From contig MWDJ01000002.1 in NCBI GenBank assembly GCA_002070505.1, positions 62,001 through 126,000 on the forward strand: a stretch of DNA of 64,000 nt, written 5' to 3'. This DNA is from Bacteroidetes bacterium ADurb.Bin145. GTDB lineage: Bacteria; Bacteroidota; Bacteroidia; Bacteroidales; VadinHA17. Below the pieces are notes generated by a model. It did no database searches, was not told the origin of the DNA, and saw only the letters and a list, made by a program, of their open reading frames with translations. The position numbers were made by a program, and so were the translations under genes. Every line of letters begins with the position of its first letter. Position 1 is the stretch's first letter. Below are positions 50,042 to 59,195 of the stretch, in pieces.

Positions 50042-51442
50042 ATGTCAGCCACTTCAATCAGTGAAACTATCGGGAAATACAGGTGGACAATATGTGCACT
50101 GGTCTTTTTCGCTACAACTGTCAACTATTTCGACCGGAATGTTTTAGGCCTCCTGAAACCTGTTCTTTCTGAAGAGGGTATCTTCGGTGCAGATAAGGCT
50201 AACCAGGAACTTTATTATTCCTGGGTCGTCATGAGTTTCCAGATCGCATATGCCATAGGTATGACAATTGCAGGAAGATTCATTGACTGGATTGGCACGA
50301 AAAAAGGTTATGCATACTCTCTTCTGGGATGGAGCTTTGCCGCAATTGGTCATGGACTCGCCTATAACACATTTACTTTCGGAATATGGCGAGCTGCTCT
50401 TGGTCTCACGGAAGCCGGAAATTTCCCGGCAGCCAACAAGACAATTGCAGAATGGTTCCCTAAGAAGGAAAGAGCTTATGCAACCGGAATTTACAACTCC
50501 GGAACAAATATAGGTGCAATCGTCACTCCCCTTTTCGTTCCCTGGATAGCTATGCACTGGGGATGGAAATGGGCCTTTATTTTTGTCGGTATCATCGGAC
50601 TCAGCTGGTTGTTCTTTTGGTACAGGATTTATGCTTCTCCGGATCAAAAACTAAAGGCAGGTAAATTATCTCAGAAGGAATACGATTACATACACAGTGA
50701 CATTGATGAGAAAGCCGATGTAGATAAAGCCACGGAAAAGGTATCCTGGGCTAAGCTACTAACATATCGTCAGACATGGTCCTTTTTTCTGGGTAAGTTC
50801 CTGACTGACCCGGTATGGTGGTTCTATCTGTTCTGGCTGCCGGCTTTCCTCAGTGGTGAGAATGCAAGAAAAATCGAACAATTCAAGGCATTGAATCCGA
50901 ATTTTTCCGGCGATAATTCAGATATTCCCGGTATAATAACCTGGACACTTGCTGTAGCTGTAGTCTATACTATTTCCACTATCGGTTCAGTTTACGGAGG
51001 ATGGCTGCCTAAGAAATTCATAAATGGCGGTATGGCAACATACAAAGCCCGCAAACTGTCAATGTTCATCTATGCCCTGTTTCCGCTGACTGTTTTATTT
51101 GCCAGCTGGTTAGGCAAATATAACACATGGTATGCAGTTCTTGTTATAGGGCTTGCCTGCGCTGCACATCAGGCATGGTCGGCAAATATTTTTACAACCG
51201 TATCCGATATGTTCCCCAAAAAGGCTGTCGCATCGGTAACGGGTATCGGCGGAATGGCCGGAGCTGTAGGTGGTATTCTCGTGGCACAATCGGCAGGTCT
51301 GCTTCTGAAACATTATACTGCTCTGGGCAGAATCGAGGCAGGTTATTCTATGCTGTTTGTGTACTGCGGACTGGCATATGTCGGAGCGTGGGTAGTTATG
51401 CATTTTCTCATTCCCAGGATGAAAAGAGTAGAGAACCTGTAA
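50042..51442 (+). CDS. MFS hexuronate transporter (ExuT-like, ACS family)
   Basis: 466 residues with about 12 hydrophobic helices. The N-terminal part (WTICALVFFATTVNYFDRNVLGLLKP) and the first-loop motif (GRFIDWIGTKKGYAYSLLGWS), followed by GLTEAGNFPAANKTIAEWFPKKERA and GIYNSGTNIGAIVTPL, are typical of anion:cation symporters such as ExuT and GudP. A large central loop lies near residues 200-240, and a second loop near 275-300 carries an insertion (ALNPNFSGDNSD). It should import galacturonate/glucuronate with H+. The operon position, 21 bp after gnd and before uxaE, fits. Confidence 0.9.
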   Translation: MSATSISETIGKYRWTICALVFFATTVNYFDRNVLGLLKPVLSEEGIFGADKANQELYYSWVVMSFQIAYAIGMTIAGRFIDWIGTKKGYAYSLLGWSFAAIGHGLAYNTFTFGIWRAALGLTEAGNFPAANKTIAEWFPKKERAYATGIYNSGTNIGAIVTPLFVPWIAMHWGWKWAFIFVGIIGLSWLFFWYRIYASPDQKLKAGKLSQKEYDYIHSDIDEKADVDKATEKVSWAKLLTYRQTWSFFLGKFLTDPVWWFYLFWLPAFLSGENARKIEQFKALNPNFSGDNSDIPGIITWTLAVAVVYTISTIGSVYGGWLPKKFINGGMATYKARKLSMFIYALFPLTVLFASWLGKYNTWYAVLVIGLACAAHQAWSANIFTTVSDMFPKKAVASVTGIGGMAGAVGGILVAQSAGLLLKHYTALGRIEAGYSMLFVYCGLAYVGAWVVMHFLIPRMKRVENL

Positions 51443-51484
51443 AAGATCATCATTCGTTTCATAACTGATGAAGATAATTGCTTC

Positions 51485-52738
51485 ATGAAAACACTCGGAA
51501 AATATTCTATCGGAATGGGCGATCGATTTGGCCGCCAGGGCAGTGCCCAGCTGAAAGCTGTAATAGAAGCCGGAACTAAGGGCATCGATATAACACCCGT
51601 CTGGAATAAATCCAACAGGGAACATATGATAATCGGAACCCGGCCTGATGATGTAAGAAAAGAAGCTGACGAGGTCACAAAAAAAGCTGGTTTTACTAAA
51701 CCCTATTTCGTGGACGCTGATCATATTAACCTTGACACTGTTGACAGGTTCATAGACTGTTCCGATTTCTTTACGATCGATGTGGCTTCATATATCGGCA
51801 ATAAAGCAGATGAGGAGAAGATTGAGGAATTTGTGATCCGGTCAATGGTATATTCTGGTAAAATACGATTTAACGACATTGCAGAACCGATTGAGGTATC
51901 CCTTAAAAAAATAAAAAACATAGCTGAGAAATACCTGTTTGCAGCACTGAAAGCCCGGGAGATATATGAAATAATTGAAAAAAAGAAAGGAAAGGGAAAT
52001 TTTGTTACCGAAGTATCCATGGATGAAGTGCCTCATCCTCAGACACCTGTCGAACTGCTTTTCATTCTCAAGATGCTTGGTGATCTAAAAATACCAGCTC
52101 AGACCATTGCTCCCAAATTCTCAGGAAGGTTCAATAAGGGAGTTGATTATTCAGGCGATCCCGATAAATTTGCCGCTGAGTTTGAATCTGATCTGATGGT
52201 AATTGACTATGCAATTAAGGAGTTTGGGCTCCCGGATAATCTTAAGATGAGTATTCATTCCGGTTCCGATAAGTTTGCCATTTACCCTTACATAGGATCA
52301 ATCATAAGGAAGCACGATAAAGGTATTCATTTGAAAACTGCAGGTACCACCTGGCTTGAAGAGGTTACAGGCCTGGCTCTTTCAGATGGAGCGGCGCTTG
52401 AATTCGTAAAGGAGATCTATTTCAGTTCCCTCGAGAAAACTGACGAATTATGTGCGCCTTATGCCGATGTTATTGATATTGATAAGTCCGGATTGCCATC
52501 AGTGAAAGAAGTATCAGGCTGGAGCAGCAAAAAATTTGCTGATTCAATAAGACATGTAGAAGGGAACAGCGATTATAATCCAAATATAAGGCAGCTCATT
52601 CATGTAGCTTATAAGCTCGCCGCTGAGAATTCGGATAAATTTTTCATACTGCTGGCTGAGAACAGTAAAACTGTCGCAGAATGCGTTTTTGAGAATTTGT
52701 ATAACAGGCATATATGCAGATTGTTTGATATCAGATAA
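51485..52738 (+). CDS. uxaE: Tagaturonate/fructuronate epimerase (UxaE family)
   Basis: 417 residues, matching the UxaE family: LGKYSIGMGDRFGRQGSAQLKA at the start, TPVWNKSNREH, PYFVDADHINLDTVDRFI, VSMDEVPHPQTPVELLFIL, IAPKFSGRFNKGVDY, and KMSIHSGSDKFAIYP. The His/Asp/Glu residues in DADHI, DEVPHPQT and HSGSDKF are the likely metal and proton-transfer sites. UxaE interconverts D-tagaturonate and D-fructuronate, which lets galacturonate enter the glucuronate/mannonate branch without a separate altronate pathway. Start ATG 51485; it is the last sugar gene of the rightward operon. Confidence 0.92.
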   Translation: MKTLGKYSIGMGDRFGRQGSAQLKAVIEAGTKGIDITPVWNKSNREHMIIGTRPDDVRKEADEVTKKAGFTKPYFVDADHINLDTVDRFIDCSDFFTIDVASYIGNKADEEKIEEFVIRSMVYSGKIRFNDIAEPIEVSLKKIKNIAEKYLFAALKAREIYEIIEKKKGKGNFVTEVSMDEVPHPQTPVELLFILKMLGDLKIPAQTIAPKFSGRFNKGVDYSGDPDKFAAEFESDLMVIDYAIKEFGLPDNLKMSIHSGSDKFAIYPYIGSIIRKHDKGIHLKTAGTTWLEEVTGLALSDGAALEFVKEIYFSSLEKTDELCAPYADVIDIDKSGLPSVKEVSGWSSKKFADSIRHVEGNSDYNPNIRQLIHVAYKLAAENSDKFFILLAENSKTVAECVFENLYNRHICRLFDIR

Positions 52739-52772
52739 GGAGGCTAAGTAGAAATCACTTTCATACAATATC

Positions 52773-53240
52773 TTGAAAAGGGAAATTGAAAGAAAATTCA
52801 TTGTGACCGGAGAATTCCGGAAAGACGTTCTGAATTCCACCCGGATAATCCAGGGTTACCTGTCAAGCGTCCCGGGAAGAACAGTAAGGATCAGGATCAG
52901 GCAGGACAAAGCATTCATAACAATAAAAGGCCCCGGCGATCCATCCGGGATAAGCCGCTATGAATGGGAAAAAGAGATCTCTGTTCCTGACGCTGAAGAT
53001 CTTTTAAACCTCTGTGAGCCAGGCATCATAGAAAAGGTCCGCCATGAGGTAAAGATAGGAAAACATGTATATGAGGTTGATGAATTCCTGGGTGAGAATT
53101 CGGGTCTTATAATCGCCGAATTAGAACTGTCAGACGAAAATGAATCTTATGAGAAACCAGTCTGGCTCGGTAAAGAAGTAACCGGGGATATCAGATTTTA
53201 CAGTTCATTTCTTTCGGCTCACCCATATTCGAAATGGTGA
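52773..53240 (+). CDS. CYTH-domain protein (triphosphate tunnel metalloenzyme)
   Basis: 155 residues from TTG 52773: the frame is closed by TAG at 52749 and no ATG lies between. The signature ExExK is E4-I-E6-R-K8 (REIERKF). Tunnel strands with alternating Arg/Lys/Glu follow (RTVRIRIRQDKAFITIKG, RYEWEKEI, VEKVRHEVK-like segment, YEVDEFLGENSGLIIAELEL). Such proteins hydrolyse inorganic triphosphate or make cAMP; in bacteria of this size, triphosphatase is more likely. It is 34 bp after uxaE, probably by read-through, and no sugar role is evident. Confidence 0.88.
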   Translation: MKREIERKFIVTGEFRKDVLNSTRIIQGYLSSVPGRTVRIRIRQDKAFITIKGPGDPSGISRYEWEKEISVPDAEDLLNLCEPGIIEKVRHEVKIGKHVYEVDEFLGENSGLIIAELELSDENESYEKPVWLGKEVTGDIRFYSSFLSAHPYSKW

Positions 53241-53278
53241 AGGCAAGCTGTATAAGCAGCGATCTTACCGACAATCAG

Positions 53279-54475
53279 TTACCTGTCAAGTTCAATAGCA
53301 GCAATTATAAAGGCACCAACTCCCTTTGTATCATTATCCACGCGTTTTTCTCCTATATAATATTCATATGAACCATCGCGGTATGGATTGCCTCCCAGTC
53401 CGCATCCCCCGCAGATATTATGCATTGTAATGATCCCTTTTTCATCGACAGTGATAAGTTCTTTCAGAATGGCATCGAATGAATCATTGGCTATGTCAAG
53501 ATACTTCTTATCGAGATATCCCAGTTTCGCACCCTTCGCATAAACGTAAGTATACATTGCCGATCCTGATCCTTCAATGTAGTTGCCTTCTCTCCCACCC
53601 ATGTTAAGGACCTGATACCAGAGCTTTTTTTCAGGATCCCTCACTTTCATCAGTGCATCACAGGTATTCCTCAGTATTGAGATCAGATCTTCCCGGCCGG
53701 GGTGACCGGCAGGAAGATAATCAAGGATATCAACAATGGCCATTGTATACCATCCAATAGCCCTGCTCCAGGGATAATGCGACTTCCCGGTTTCCGGATC
53801 ACACCATTTCTGCTGGTGGCTCTCGTCCCATGCATGCATCAGCAAACCGGTAGCCGGATCAAGAGTCTTTTCATATATCAGTTTTGTGTTCATCACCGCA
53901 ACGTCGTACCACTCCGGGGCGTCAAATTCTTTTGCGTACTGAACCATATATGTCGAACCCATATAAATACCATCGAGCCACATCTGCCACGGATAGATCT
54001 GCTTGTGCCAGTAGCCTCCTGATTTAGTTTCCGGATGTGTTTTTAACTGTTCAATAAAGTTATCAAGAGCTGTTTTATATTTCTGTTCCGGATGCCTCCT
54101 GTATACAGTCATTACATTTCGTCCCGGATAAATCCTGTCAAGATTATATTCCTGCATTGAATAATCAATTACAGACCCGTCATCCCTGACGAAATAATTA
54201 ACCCAGTCTTCCATATAATCCGAGTACTTTTTGTCAACATTTCCGAGACGGTCGATTGCCATGCCGAGGAAAGCAACATCGTACGCCCATCTAGGTCTGC
54301 CTTCGACATAATGAATAAGGCTGTCGGCAAGGGTCATTACATTTTCGGCCATCTTTATTGACCAAAGGTTCTCAGTACCCTTCCTGGTCCCGGTTCTTCC
54401 TGTACATGATCCCGATGTTATCAGCAGAAGTGAGAGTACAATACCACAAATTATGAATATTACCTGTTTCATCAT
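53279..54475 (-). CDS. GH105 unsaturated glucuronyl/galacturonyl hydrolase, lipoprotein
   Basis: 398 residues with a hydrophobic leader and Cys (LLLITSGSC), probably lipidated. The (alpha/alpha)6-barrel of GH105 is recognisable: RPRWAYDVAFLGMAID, PWQMWLDGIYMGSTYM with the catalytic Asp, MHAWDES, WSRAIGWYTMAIVDILDYLP and NYIEGSGSAMYTYVYAKG. It removes the unsaturated uronic acid left at the non-reducing end of oligosaccharides by polysaccharide lyases, yielding the substrate of KduI. It lies convergent with the uxaC operon and downstream of the msbA-like gene (21 bp), which may drive it. Confidence 0.93.
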   Translation of the reverse strand: MMKQVIFIICGIVLSLLLITSGSCTGRTGTRKGTENLWSIKMAENVMTLADSLIHYVEGRPRWAYDVAFLGMAIDRLGNVDKKYSDYMEDWVNYFVRDDGSVIDYSMQEYNLDRIYPGRNVMTVYRRHPEQKYKTALDNFIEQLKTHPETKSGGYWHKQIYPWQMWLDGIYMGSTYMVQYAKEFDAPEWYDVAVMNTKLIYEKTLDPATGLLMHAWDESHQQKWCDPETGKSHYPWSRAIGWYTMAIVDILDYLPAGHPGREDLISILRNTCDALMKVRDPEKKLWYQVLNMGGREGNYIEGSGSAMYTYVYAKGAKLGYLDKKYLDIANDSFDAILKELITVDEKGIITMHNICGGCGLGGNPYRDGSYEYYIGEKRVDNDTKGVGAFIIAAIELDR

Positions 54476-54496
54476 ACTTTACTCTTGAGGTTCTTT

Positions 54497-56317
54497 TCAT
54501 ATTGCCTGGTAGCTGTGGAGTCTGGCGTAGAATCCGTTCTTTTTGTTCATCAGGTCATTATGCGTTCCCGTTTCAACTATAGTACCATTATCGATCACAA
54601 CAATAAGATCAGCGTTCTGGATAGTTGAAAGTCTGTGTGCAATAACTATTGAAGTCCTGTTTTTCATCAGTTTAAGTATTGCATCCTGAACGAGTCTTTC
54701 CGACTCAGTATCAAGAGCTGAAGTAGCTTCATCAAGTATCAGGATCGGAGGATTGGCCATAATTGCCCTTGCAATGCTCACCCTCTGCTTCTGGCCCCCG
54801 CTCAATTTGCATCCGGATTCACCCACAGTACTTTCATAACCCGCATCTGTTTCCATTATGAAATCATGAGCATTGGCAATACGTGCGGCATTTTCTATCT
54901 TGTCTTTATCCGCTTCTTCCACGCCAAATGCAATATTTGCGGTGAAGGTAGTGTTGAAAAGGATTGGATGCTGGCTCACTATGCCCATCAGTGAGCGCAG
55001 GTCGGAAGTCCTGAGATCACGCACATCTATGCCATCAATCAGTACGCTGCCCCTGTCGGCATCAATAAACCTCGGCAGAAGATCGACAAGCGTTGATTTT
55101 CCGGCTCCCGATTTCCCGACGATAGCAACAGTCTGACCTTTTCTGATCTTCAGATTGATGTTTTTCAATACTGGTTCACTGTTATAAGCGTACCAGACAT
55201 CCCTGAATTCTATTGAATCATCGAACTTATTAATTGGGACAGCATTCTCTTTTTCAGTGATCTTCTCTTCTGCTTCAAGAATCTGGTCGATCCTGTCTAT
55301 CGAAGCCATCCCTTTCTGGATGCTGAACCAGGCTGTTGTTATGTTCTTTGCCGGCTGTATTATCTGGGAAAAGACAATAAGGAATGCTATTAGTTTGTCA
55401 GGTGTCATGTTTGTATCTCCGCTGAGAGCAAGCAAGCCTCCGAAATACAGTAAAACCAGAACAACCATTGTTGAAAGGACCTCGCTTAAAGGTGAAGCAA
55501 GATAATTTTTCCTTGTTACTCTTTTAAATATTTTCGAATATCGTTCATTTGTTACACCAAACTGATCAATCATCTTCTTTTCGGCATTGAATCCCTTGAT
55601 AATCCGCAATCCGGAGAGAGTCTCTTCTACCACCGATAAAAGACTTCCAAGGTTCTGCTGCCCGGCCAGCGAAGAAGATCTGAGTGTCCGGCTTGTCCTT
55701 CCTATTAGAAATCCGCTGAGAGGCAAAAGAACAAGGGCAGAAAGAGAAAGCTGGTAGCTGCTTATGAAAAGATAAATGACAAAAATCAGGATATACATAG
55801 GATCCCTGAAAAGCATTGTCAATGAAGACATTACCGACAGCTCTACCTCCTGAACATCATTTGATATGCGTGTCATCACATCGCCTTTGTGGGATTCAGT
55901 AAAATACGACAGCGGGAGCCTGAGGATCTTATCATACATTTTCCTCCTGAGATCACGCACAGTACAGGCACGTATATATGCCATACTGTTATTTGCGAGA
56001 AACACGAATCCATTCTTAAATACGCTGGCTAATATAAACACGAGACAGACAAGGAGTAAGGCGCCTGCCTGCCCGTTCCTGTCGATAATATTTGAAAAAT
56101 AGTATCTCACAAGATTATTAAGATAATCGACTGAGGCTTCAAATCTGCCAGGATGTGAGATCACTTCAACCCTGTCAAAAAGGATCTTAAGAAAAGGTAT
56201 GATAAGGGTGTAGGAAACAAGTGCGAATACTGCACTTAAAATATTATACAATACACTTCGTATTGCGGACCATTTATAAGGACTTATATACTTCAGGAGC
56301 AGTCTTACCTTGTTCAT
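54497..56317 (-). CDS. MsbA-like ABC exporter (fused permease-ATPase)
   Basis: 606 residues. Six transmembrane helices span residues ~20-330, with SGDTNMTPDKLIAFLIVFSQIIQPAKN near the end. The nucleotide-binding domain has Walker A GKSGAGKST, Q-loop MGIVSQHPILFN, signature LSGGQKQR, Walker B ILILDEATSALD and the H-loop IAHRLST. It is a homodimeric type IV exporter of the MsbA/lipid-export group, probably flipping lipid A-core or another lipid at the inner membrane. It follows purB by 14 bp on the same strand. Confidence 0.9.
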   Translation of the reverse strand: MNKVRLLLKYISPYKWSAIRSVLYNILSAVFALVSYTLIIPFLKILFDRVEVISHPGRFEASVDYLNNLVRYYFSNIIDRNGQAGALLLVCLVFILASVFKNGFVFLANNSMAYIRACTVRDLRRKMYDKILRLPLSYFTESHKGDVMTRISNDVQEVELSVMSSLTMLFRDPMYILIFVIYLFISSYQLSLSALVLLPLSGFLIGRTSRTLRSSSLAGQQNLGSLLSVVEETLSGLRIIKGFNAEKKMIDQFGVTNERYSKIFKRVTRKNYLASPLSEVLSTMVVLVLLYFGGLLALSGDTNMTPDKLIAFLIVFSQIIQPAKNITTAWFSIQKGMASIDRIDQILEAEEKITEKENAVPINKFDDSIEFRDVWYAYNSEPVLKNINLKIRKGQTVAIVGKSGAGKSTLVDLLPRFIDADRGSVLIDGIDVRDLRTSDLRSLMGIVSQHPILFNTTFTANIAFGVEEADKDKIENAARIANAHDFIMETDAGYESTVGESGCKLSGGQKQRVSIARAIMANPPILILDEATSALDTESERLVQDAILKLMKNRTSIVIAHRLSTIQNADLIVVIDNGTIVETGTHNDLMNKKNGFYARLHSYQAI

Positions 56318-56331
56318 ATCGGGATTCCCTC

Positions 56332-57675
56332 TTAAAAGCCTGTGTAATTGAATGGTGTGACTGCCTTAAGTTCTGTCCGCACTTCTTCACTTATTTCAAG
56401 TGTATCGATAAAAGCAGCTATAGCTTCTCCAGTTATTTTCTGATTGGTACGGGTCAGTTCAAGAAGTGCTTCATAGGGTTCCGGATAACCTTCACGCCTT
56501 AGTATTGTCTGTATAGCTTCTGCAACAACTGCCCAGTTATTATCCAGGTCAGATCTGATCTTATCCTGATTTATTATGAGCTTGCCAAGTCCTTTAAGTA
56601 TAGAATTGAAGGCAAGTATTGAATGTCCGATGGGTACACCGATGTTCCTGAGCACTGTTGAGTCAGTCAGATCACGCTGGAGCCTTGATACCGGGAGCTT
56701 TTCAGACAGATGTCCGAATATGGCATTGGCATACCCCAGGTTGCCTTCACCATTTTCGAAATCGATAGGATTGACCTTATGCGGCATAGCCGAAGATCCA
56801 ATTTCTCCTTTTCTTATCTTCTGTCTGAAATAGTCCATTGAAATATACGTCCACATGTCTCTTGCAAGGTCGATAAGAATAACATTTACCCTTCGCATAT
56901 TATCAAAGAGGGCGGCAAGATTATCATAATGTTCTATCTGGGTTGTAGGATGTGAGCGCTGTAATCCCAATTCTTCATTTACAAAATTATCTGCAAAAGA
57001 TATCCAGTTAATCTCAGGATAGGCTGCTTTATGGGCATTCATATTACCAGTTGCTCCGCCGAATTTTGCTGAATAGGGTATCTGCCCGAAATATTTTGAC
57101 TGTTCATCGATTCTGGCAATAAATACTGCGATCTCCTTGCCTAAACGTGTCGGCGATGCTGGTTGCCCGTGAGTTCTTGCCAGCATAGGAATATCCTTCC
57201 ATTCATCGGCCATTGAAGCCAGAACTTCCCTAAGCTCAAAAAGCACAGGAAAATAAATATTGATAAGGGCATCTTTTATCGAAAGCGGGATTGCTGTATT
57301 GTTTATATCCTGTGATGTAAGACCGAAATGAATGAATTCACTCCATTTGCCCCATCCGGAATGAAAGAATTTTTCCTTCAGGAAATATTCAATGGCTTTT
57401 ACATCATGGTTGGTTATCTTCTCCTTCTCTTTTATCTTTTCCGCATCTTCAATTGAAAACTCCTCGTAAATGGATCTCAGCAATTTAAAATTATCCTTTT
57501 TAAAATCAACCAGCTGTGGAAGCGGAATTCCACAAAGTGCAATAAAATACTCTATTTCCACCATGATGCGGTATTTGATCAGTCCGAATTCGGAAAAATA
57601 AAGAGCAAGTTCATTTACTTTCTGTCTGTACCTCCCGTCGAGGGGCGAAATAGCGGTAAGAGAGTTTAATTCCAT
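56332..57675 (-). CDS. purB: Adenylosuccinate lyase
   Basis: 447 residues of the long-form PurB type: start MELNSLTAISPLDGRYRQKV, SEFGLIKYRIMVEIEYF, TNHDVKAIEYFLKE with the conserved His, HFGLTSQDINNTA, ARTHGQPASPTRLGKE with the catalytic His, and the mobile loop GSSAMPHKVNPIDFEN containing the catalytic Ser. It cleaves SAICAR and adenylosuccinate in purine and AMP synthesis, in the cytosol. It heads a leftward run purB, msbA-like, GH105. Confidence 0.97.
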   Translation of the reverse strand: MELNSLTAISPLDGRYRQKVNELALYFSEFGLIKYRIMVEIEYFIALCGIPLPQLVDFKKDNFKLLRSIYEEFSIEDAEKIKEKEKITNHDVKAIEYFLKEKFFHSGWGKWSEFIHFGLTSQDINNTAIPLSIKDALINIYFPVLFELREVLASMADEWKDIPMLARTHGQPASPTRLGKEIAVFIARIDEQSKYFGQIPYSAKFGGATGNMNAHKAAYPEINWISFADNFVNEELGLQRSHPTTQIEHYDNLAALFDNMRRVNVILIDLARDMWTYISMDYFRQKIRKGEIGSSAMPHKVNPIDFENGEGNLGYANAIFGHLSEKLPVSRLQRDLTDSTVLRNIGVPIGHSILAFNSILKGLGKLIINQDKIRSDLDNNWAVVAEAIQTILRREGYPEPYEALLELTRTNQKITGEAIAAFIDTLEISEEVRTELKAVTPFNYTGF

Positions 57676-57716
57676 TTAATTTGTTTTTATGATTTTTACC
57701 ATTGTAACCATAAATG

Positions 57717-57724
57717 CAAAAGTA
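57717..57724 (-). promoter_or_regulatory. -7 promoter box of purB
   Basis: On the minus strand the sequence is TACTTTTG (exact TAnnTTTG), 41 bp before ATG 57675. Confidence 0.55.
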
Positions 57725-57786
57725 GTATTTTAGGATAGTAAAATTAGTTAAAATCCTGTAATAGTCATTTTGAGCAGAATTCTGAC

Positions 57787-58548
57787 ATGAGCAAAGAAAG
57801 AATAAGGATATCAGCTGTTAAATATGCAAATACCTATCCCTTCATCTACGGGATGACAGTGACAGGTTTTGACAGGAACGTCATACTTACAACTGATCAT
57901 CCCGCAAATTGTGCTTCAAAACTTATAAGCGGAAAAGTTGATATCGGACTCATTCCTGTAGCTGCATTGCCATTAGTTCATGATTATCAGATTATCACTG
58001 ATTTTTGTCTCGGTGCATACGGAAAGGTAAGAACAGTAATGTTACTCAGCAATTCCAGGTTTGAGGAAATAAATAAGATCTTCCTTGATTACCATTCAAG
58101 ATCATCAGTAAATCTTGCCCGCATACTTGCCCGGAATTATTGGAACAGGACTTTTGAATGGGCAGGCACCTCTGAAGGATTTGATTTCCTTAACATATCC
58201 CTCTCTGAAGCCGTTGTACTTATCGGCGACAGGTGCTTTCAGTATGAAAAGAAGTTCAGGTACAGAATTGACCTGGCGGAGGAATGGTTTAAGTTCACCG
58301 GACTTCCCTTTACATTTGCATGCTGGACTGCCAACCGGAAGCTTGAAGAAGAATTCCTGAAGGAGTTCAATAATGCACTGGCCGCAGGTGTAAATAATAT
58401 TCCTGATGTGGTGAAAAAACATGGTCATTCAGGCATTATCAGGGGGAATGATCTCCTCAGTTATCTGACAGATAATATGAGCTTTGATCTCAATGCTGAC
58501 AAAAAGAAGGCAATAGAATTATTCCTCAGCCTGATGAAAGAACTATAA
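57787..58548 (+). CDS. mqnA: Chorismate dehydratase
   Basis: 253 residues of the periplasmic-binding-protein-like MqnA/MqnD fold: RISAVKYANTYPFIYGM, the substrate loop SGKVDIGLIPVAALP, TDFCLGAYGKVRTVMLLS, VVLIGDRCF and DLAEEWFKFTGLPFTFACW. MqnA dehydrates chorismate to 3-enolpyruvylbenzoate, the first step of the futalosine route to menaquinone, so the organism should use menaquinone made that way. Other mqn genes are not in the window. Confidence 0.92.
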   Translation: MSKERIRISAVKYANTYPFIYGMTVTGFDRNVILTTDHPANCASKLISGKVDIGLIPVAALPLVHDYQIITDFCLGAYGKVRTVMLLSNSRFEEINKIFLDYHSRSSVNLARILARNYWNRTFEWAGTSEGFDFLNISLSEAVVLIGDRCFQYEKKFRYRIDLAEEWFKFTGLPFTFACWTANRKLEEEFLKEFNNALAAGVNNIPDVVKKHGHSGIIRGNDLLSYLTDNMSFDLNADKKKAIELFLSLMKEL

Positions 58549-58606
58549 ATATTTTGATTGCCAGAAAAAAATGAGTATCAGGAATTCATCTTAAAGTATT
58601 AGTGAA

Positions 58607-59050
58607 ATGACTAAACAATCGGATTTTACAGTAAGGGAGTACCGGCAGAGCGATTATCAGGAAGTAATTCATCTGTGGGAATCAACAGGGATGGGGGATT
58701 CAAAAAGAGGTGACGATGAGAAGATAATTGAAAAGACAATTGAGATTGGCGGTTGTTTGCTTGTCATGGAGGATAAGAATAACGGCAGGGTGTGCGGAAC
58801 ATCCTGGATGACCTTTGACGGCAGAAGGATACATCTTCATCATTTCGGTATCCTGCCGGAATACCAGGGAACAGGCCTTTCAAAATTATTACTTGCTGAA
58901 TCGATGAAATTCGCCAGAAACAAAGGAATACAGGTCAAGCTGGAGGTTCACAGGACAAACAGGAAGGCCATCAATCTGTATAAAAGTGAAGGATTTCAGT
59001 ACCTTGGCGACTTTGATGTTTATATAATACGTGATATCCGGAAAACATAA
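58607..59050 (+). CDS. GNAT-family N-acetyltransferase
   Basis: 147 residues with the GNAT fold: an N-terminal strand-helix (FTVREYRQSDYQEVIHLWESTG), central strands VCGTSWMTFDGRRIHLHHFGILPEY, and the acetyl-CoA-binding motif A PEYQGTGLSKLLL (Q/RxxGxG/A). The C-terminus has VHRTNRKAINLYKSEGFQYLGD, typical of the group. The acyl acceptor is unknown. It lies 58 bp after mqnA on the same strand. Confidence 0.88.
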   Translation: MTKQSDFTVREYRQSDYQEVIHLWESTGMGDSKRGDDEKIIEKTIEIGGCLLVMEDKNNGRVCGTSWMTFDGRRIHLHHFGILPEYQGTGLSKLLLAESMKFARNKGIQVKLEVHRTNRKAINLYKSEGFQYLGDFDVYIIRDIRKT

Positions 59051-59147
59051 GGTAAATAATTGATAATCTTATTTTTAATCCCGGATTCAGTTTAACAGGA
59101 AATAATGATATTTTTCAATTAGGTTTTTAACTTAGGAAATAAAACAA

Positions 59148-59155
59148 TATCTTTG
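59148..59155 (+). promoter_or_regulatory. -7 promoter box of the small HTH gene
   Basis: TATCTTTG is an exact TAnnTTTG match 41 bp before ATG 59196. It sits in an A/T-rich 145-bp gap. The gene is thus independently transcribed and is closed by a strong terminator. Confidence 0.6.
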
Positions 59156-59195
59156 AGATTAAGGCAAAACTATAAAAACATAAAATATAAAAAAC

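Noticed and set aside
51110-51724. 204-codon open frame on the minus strand across the transporter/uxaE junction
   Set aside because: It lies antisense to two well-identified genes and has a Cys/Arg/Ser-rich composition with no domain.
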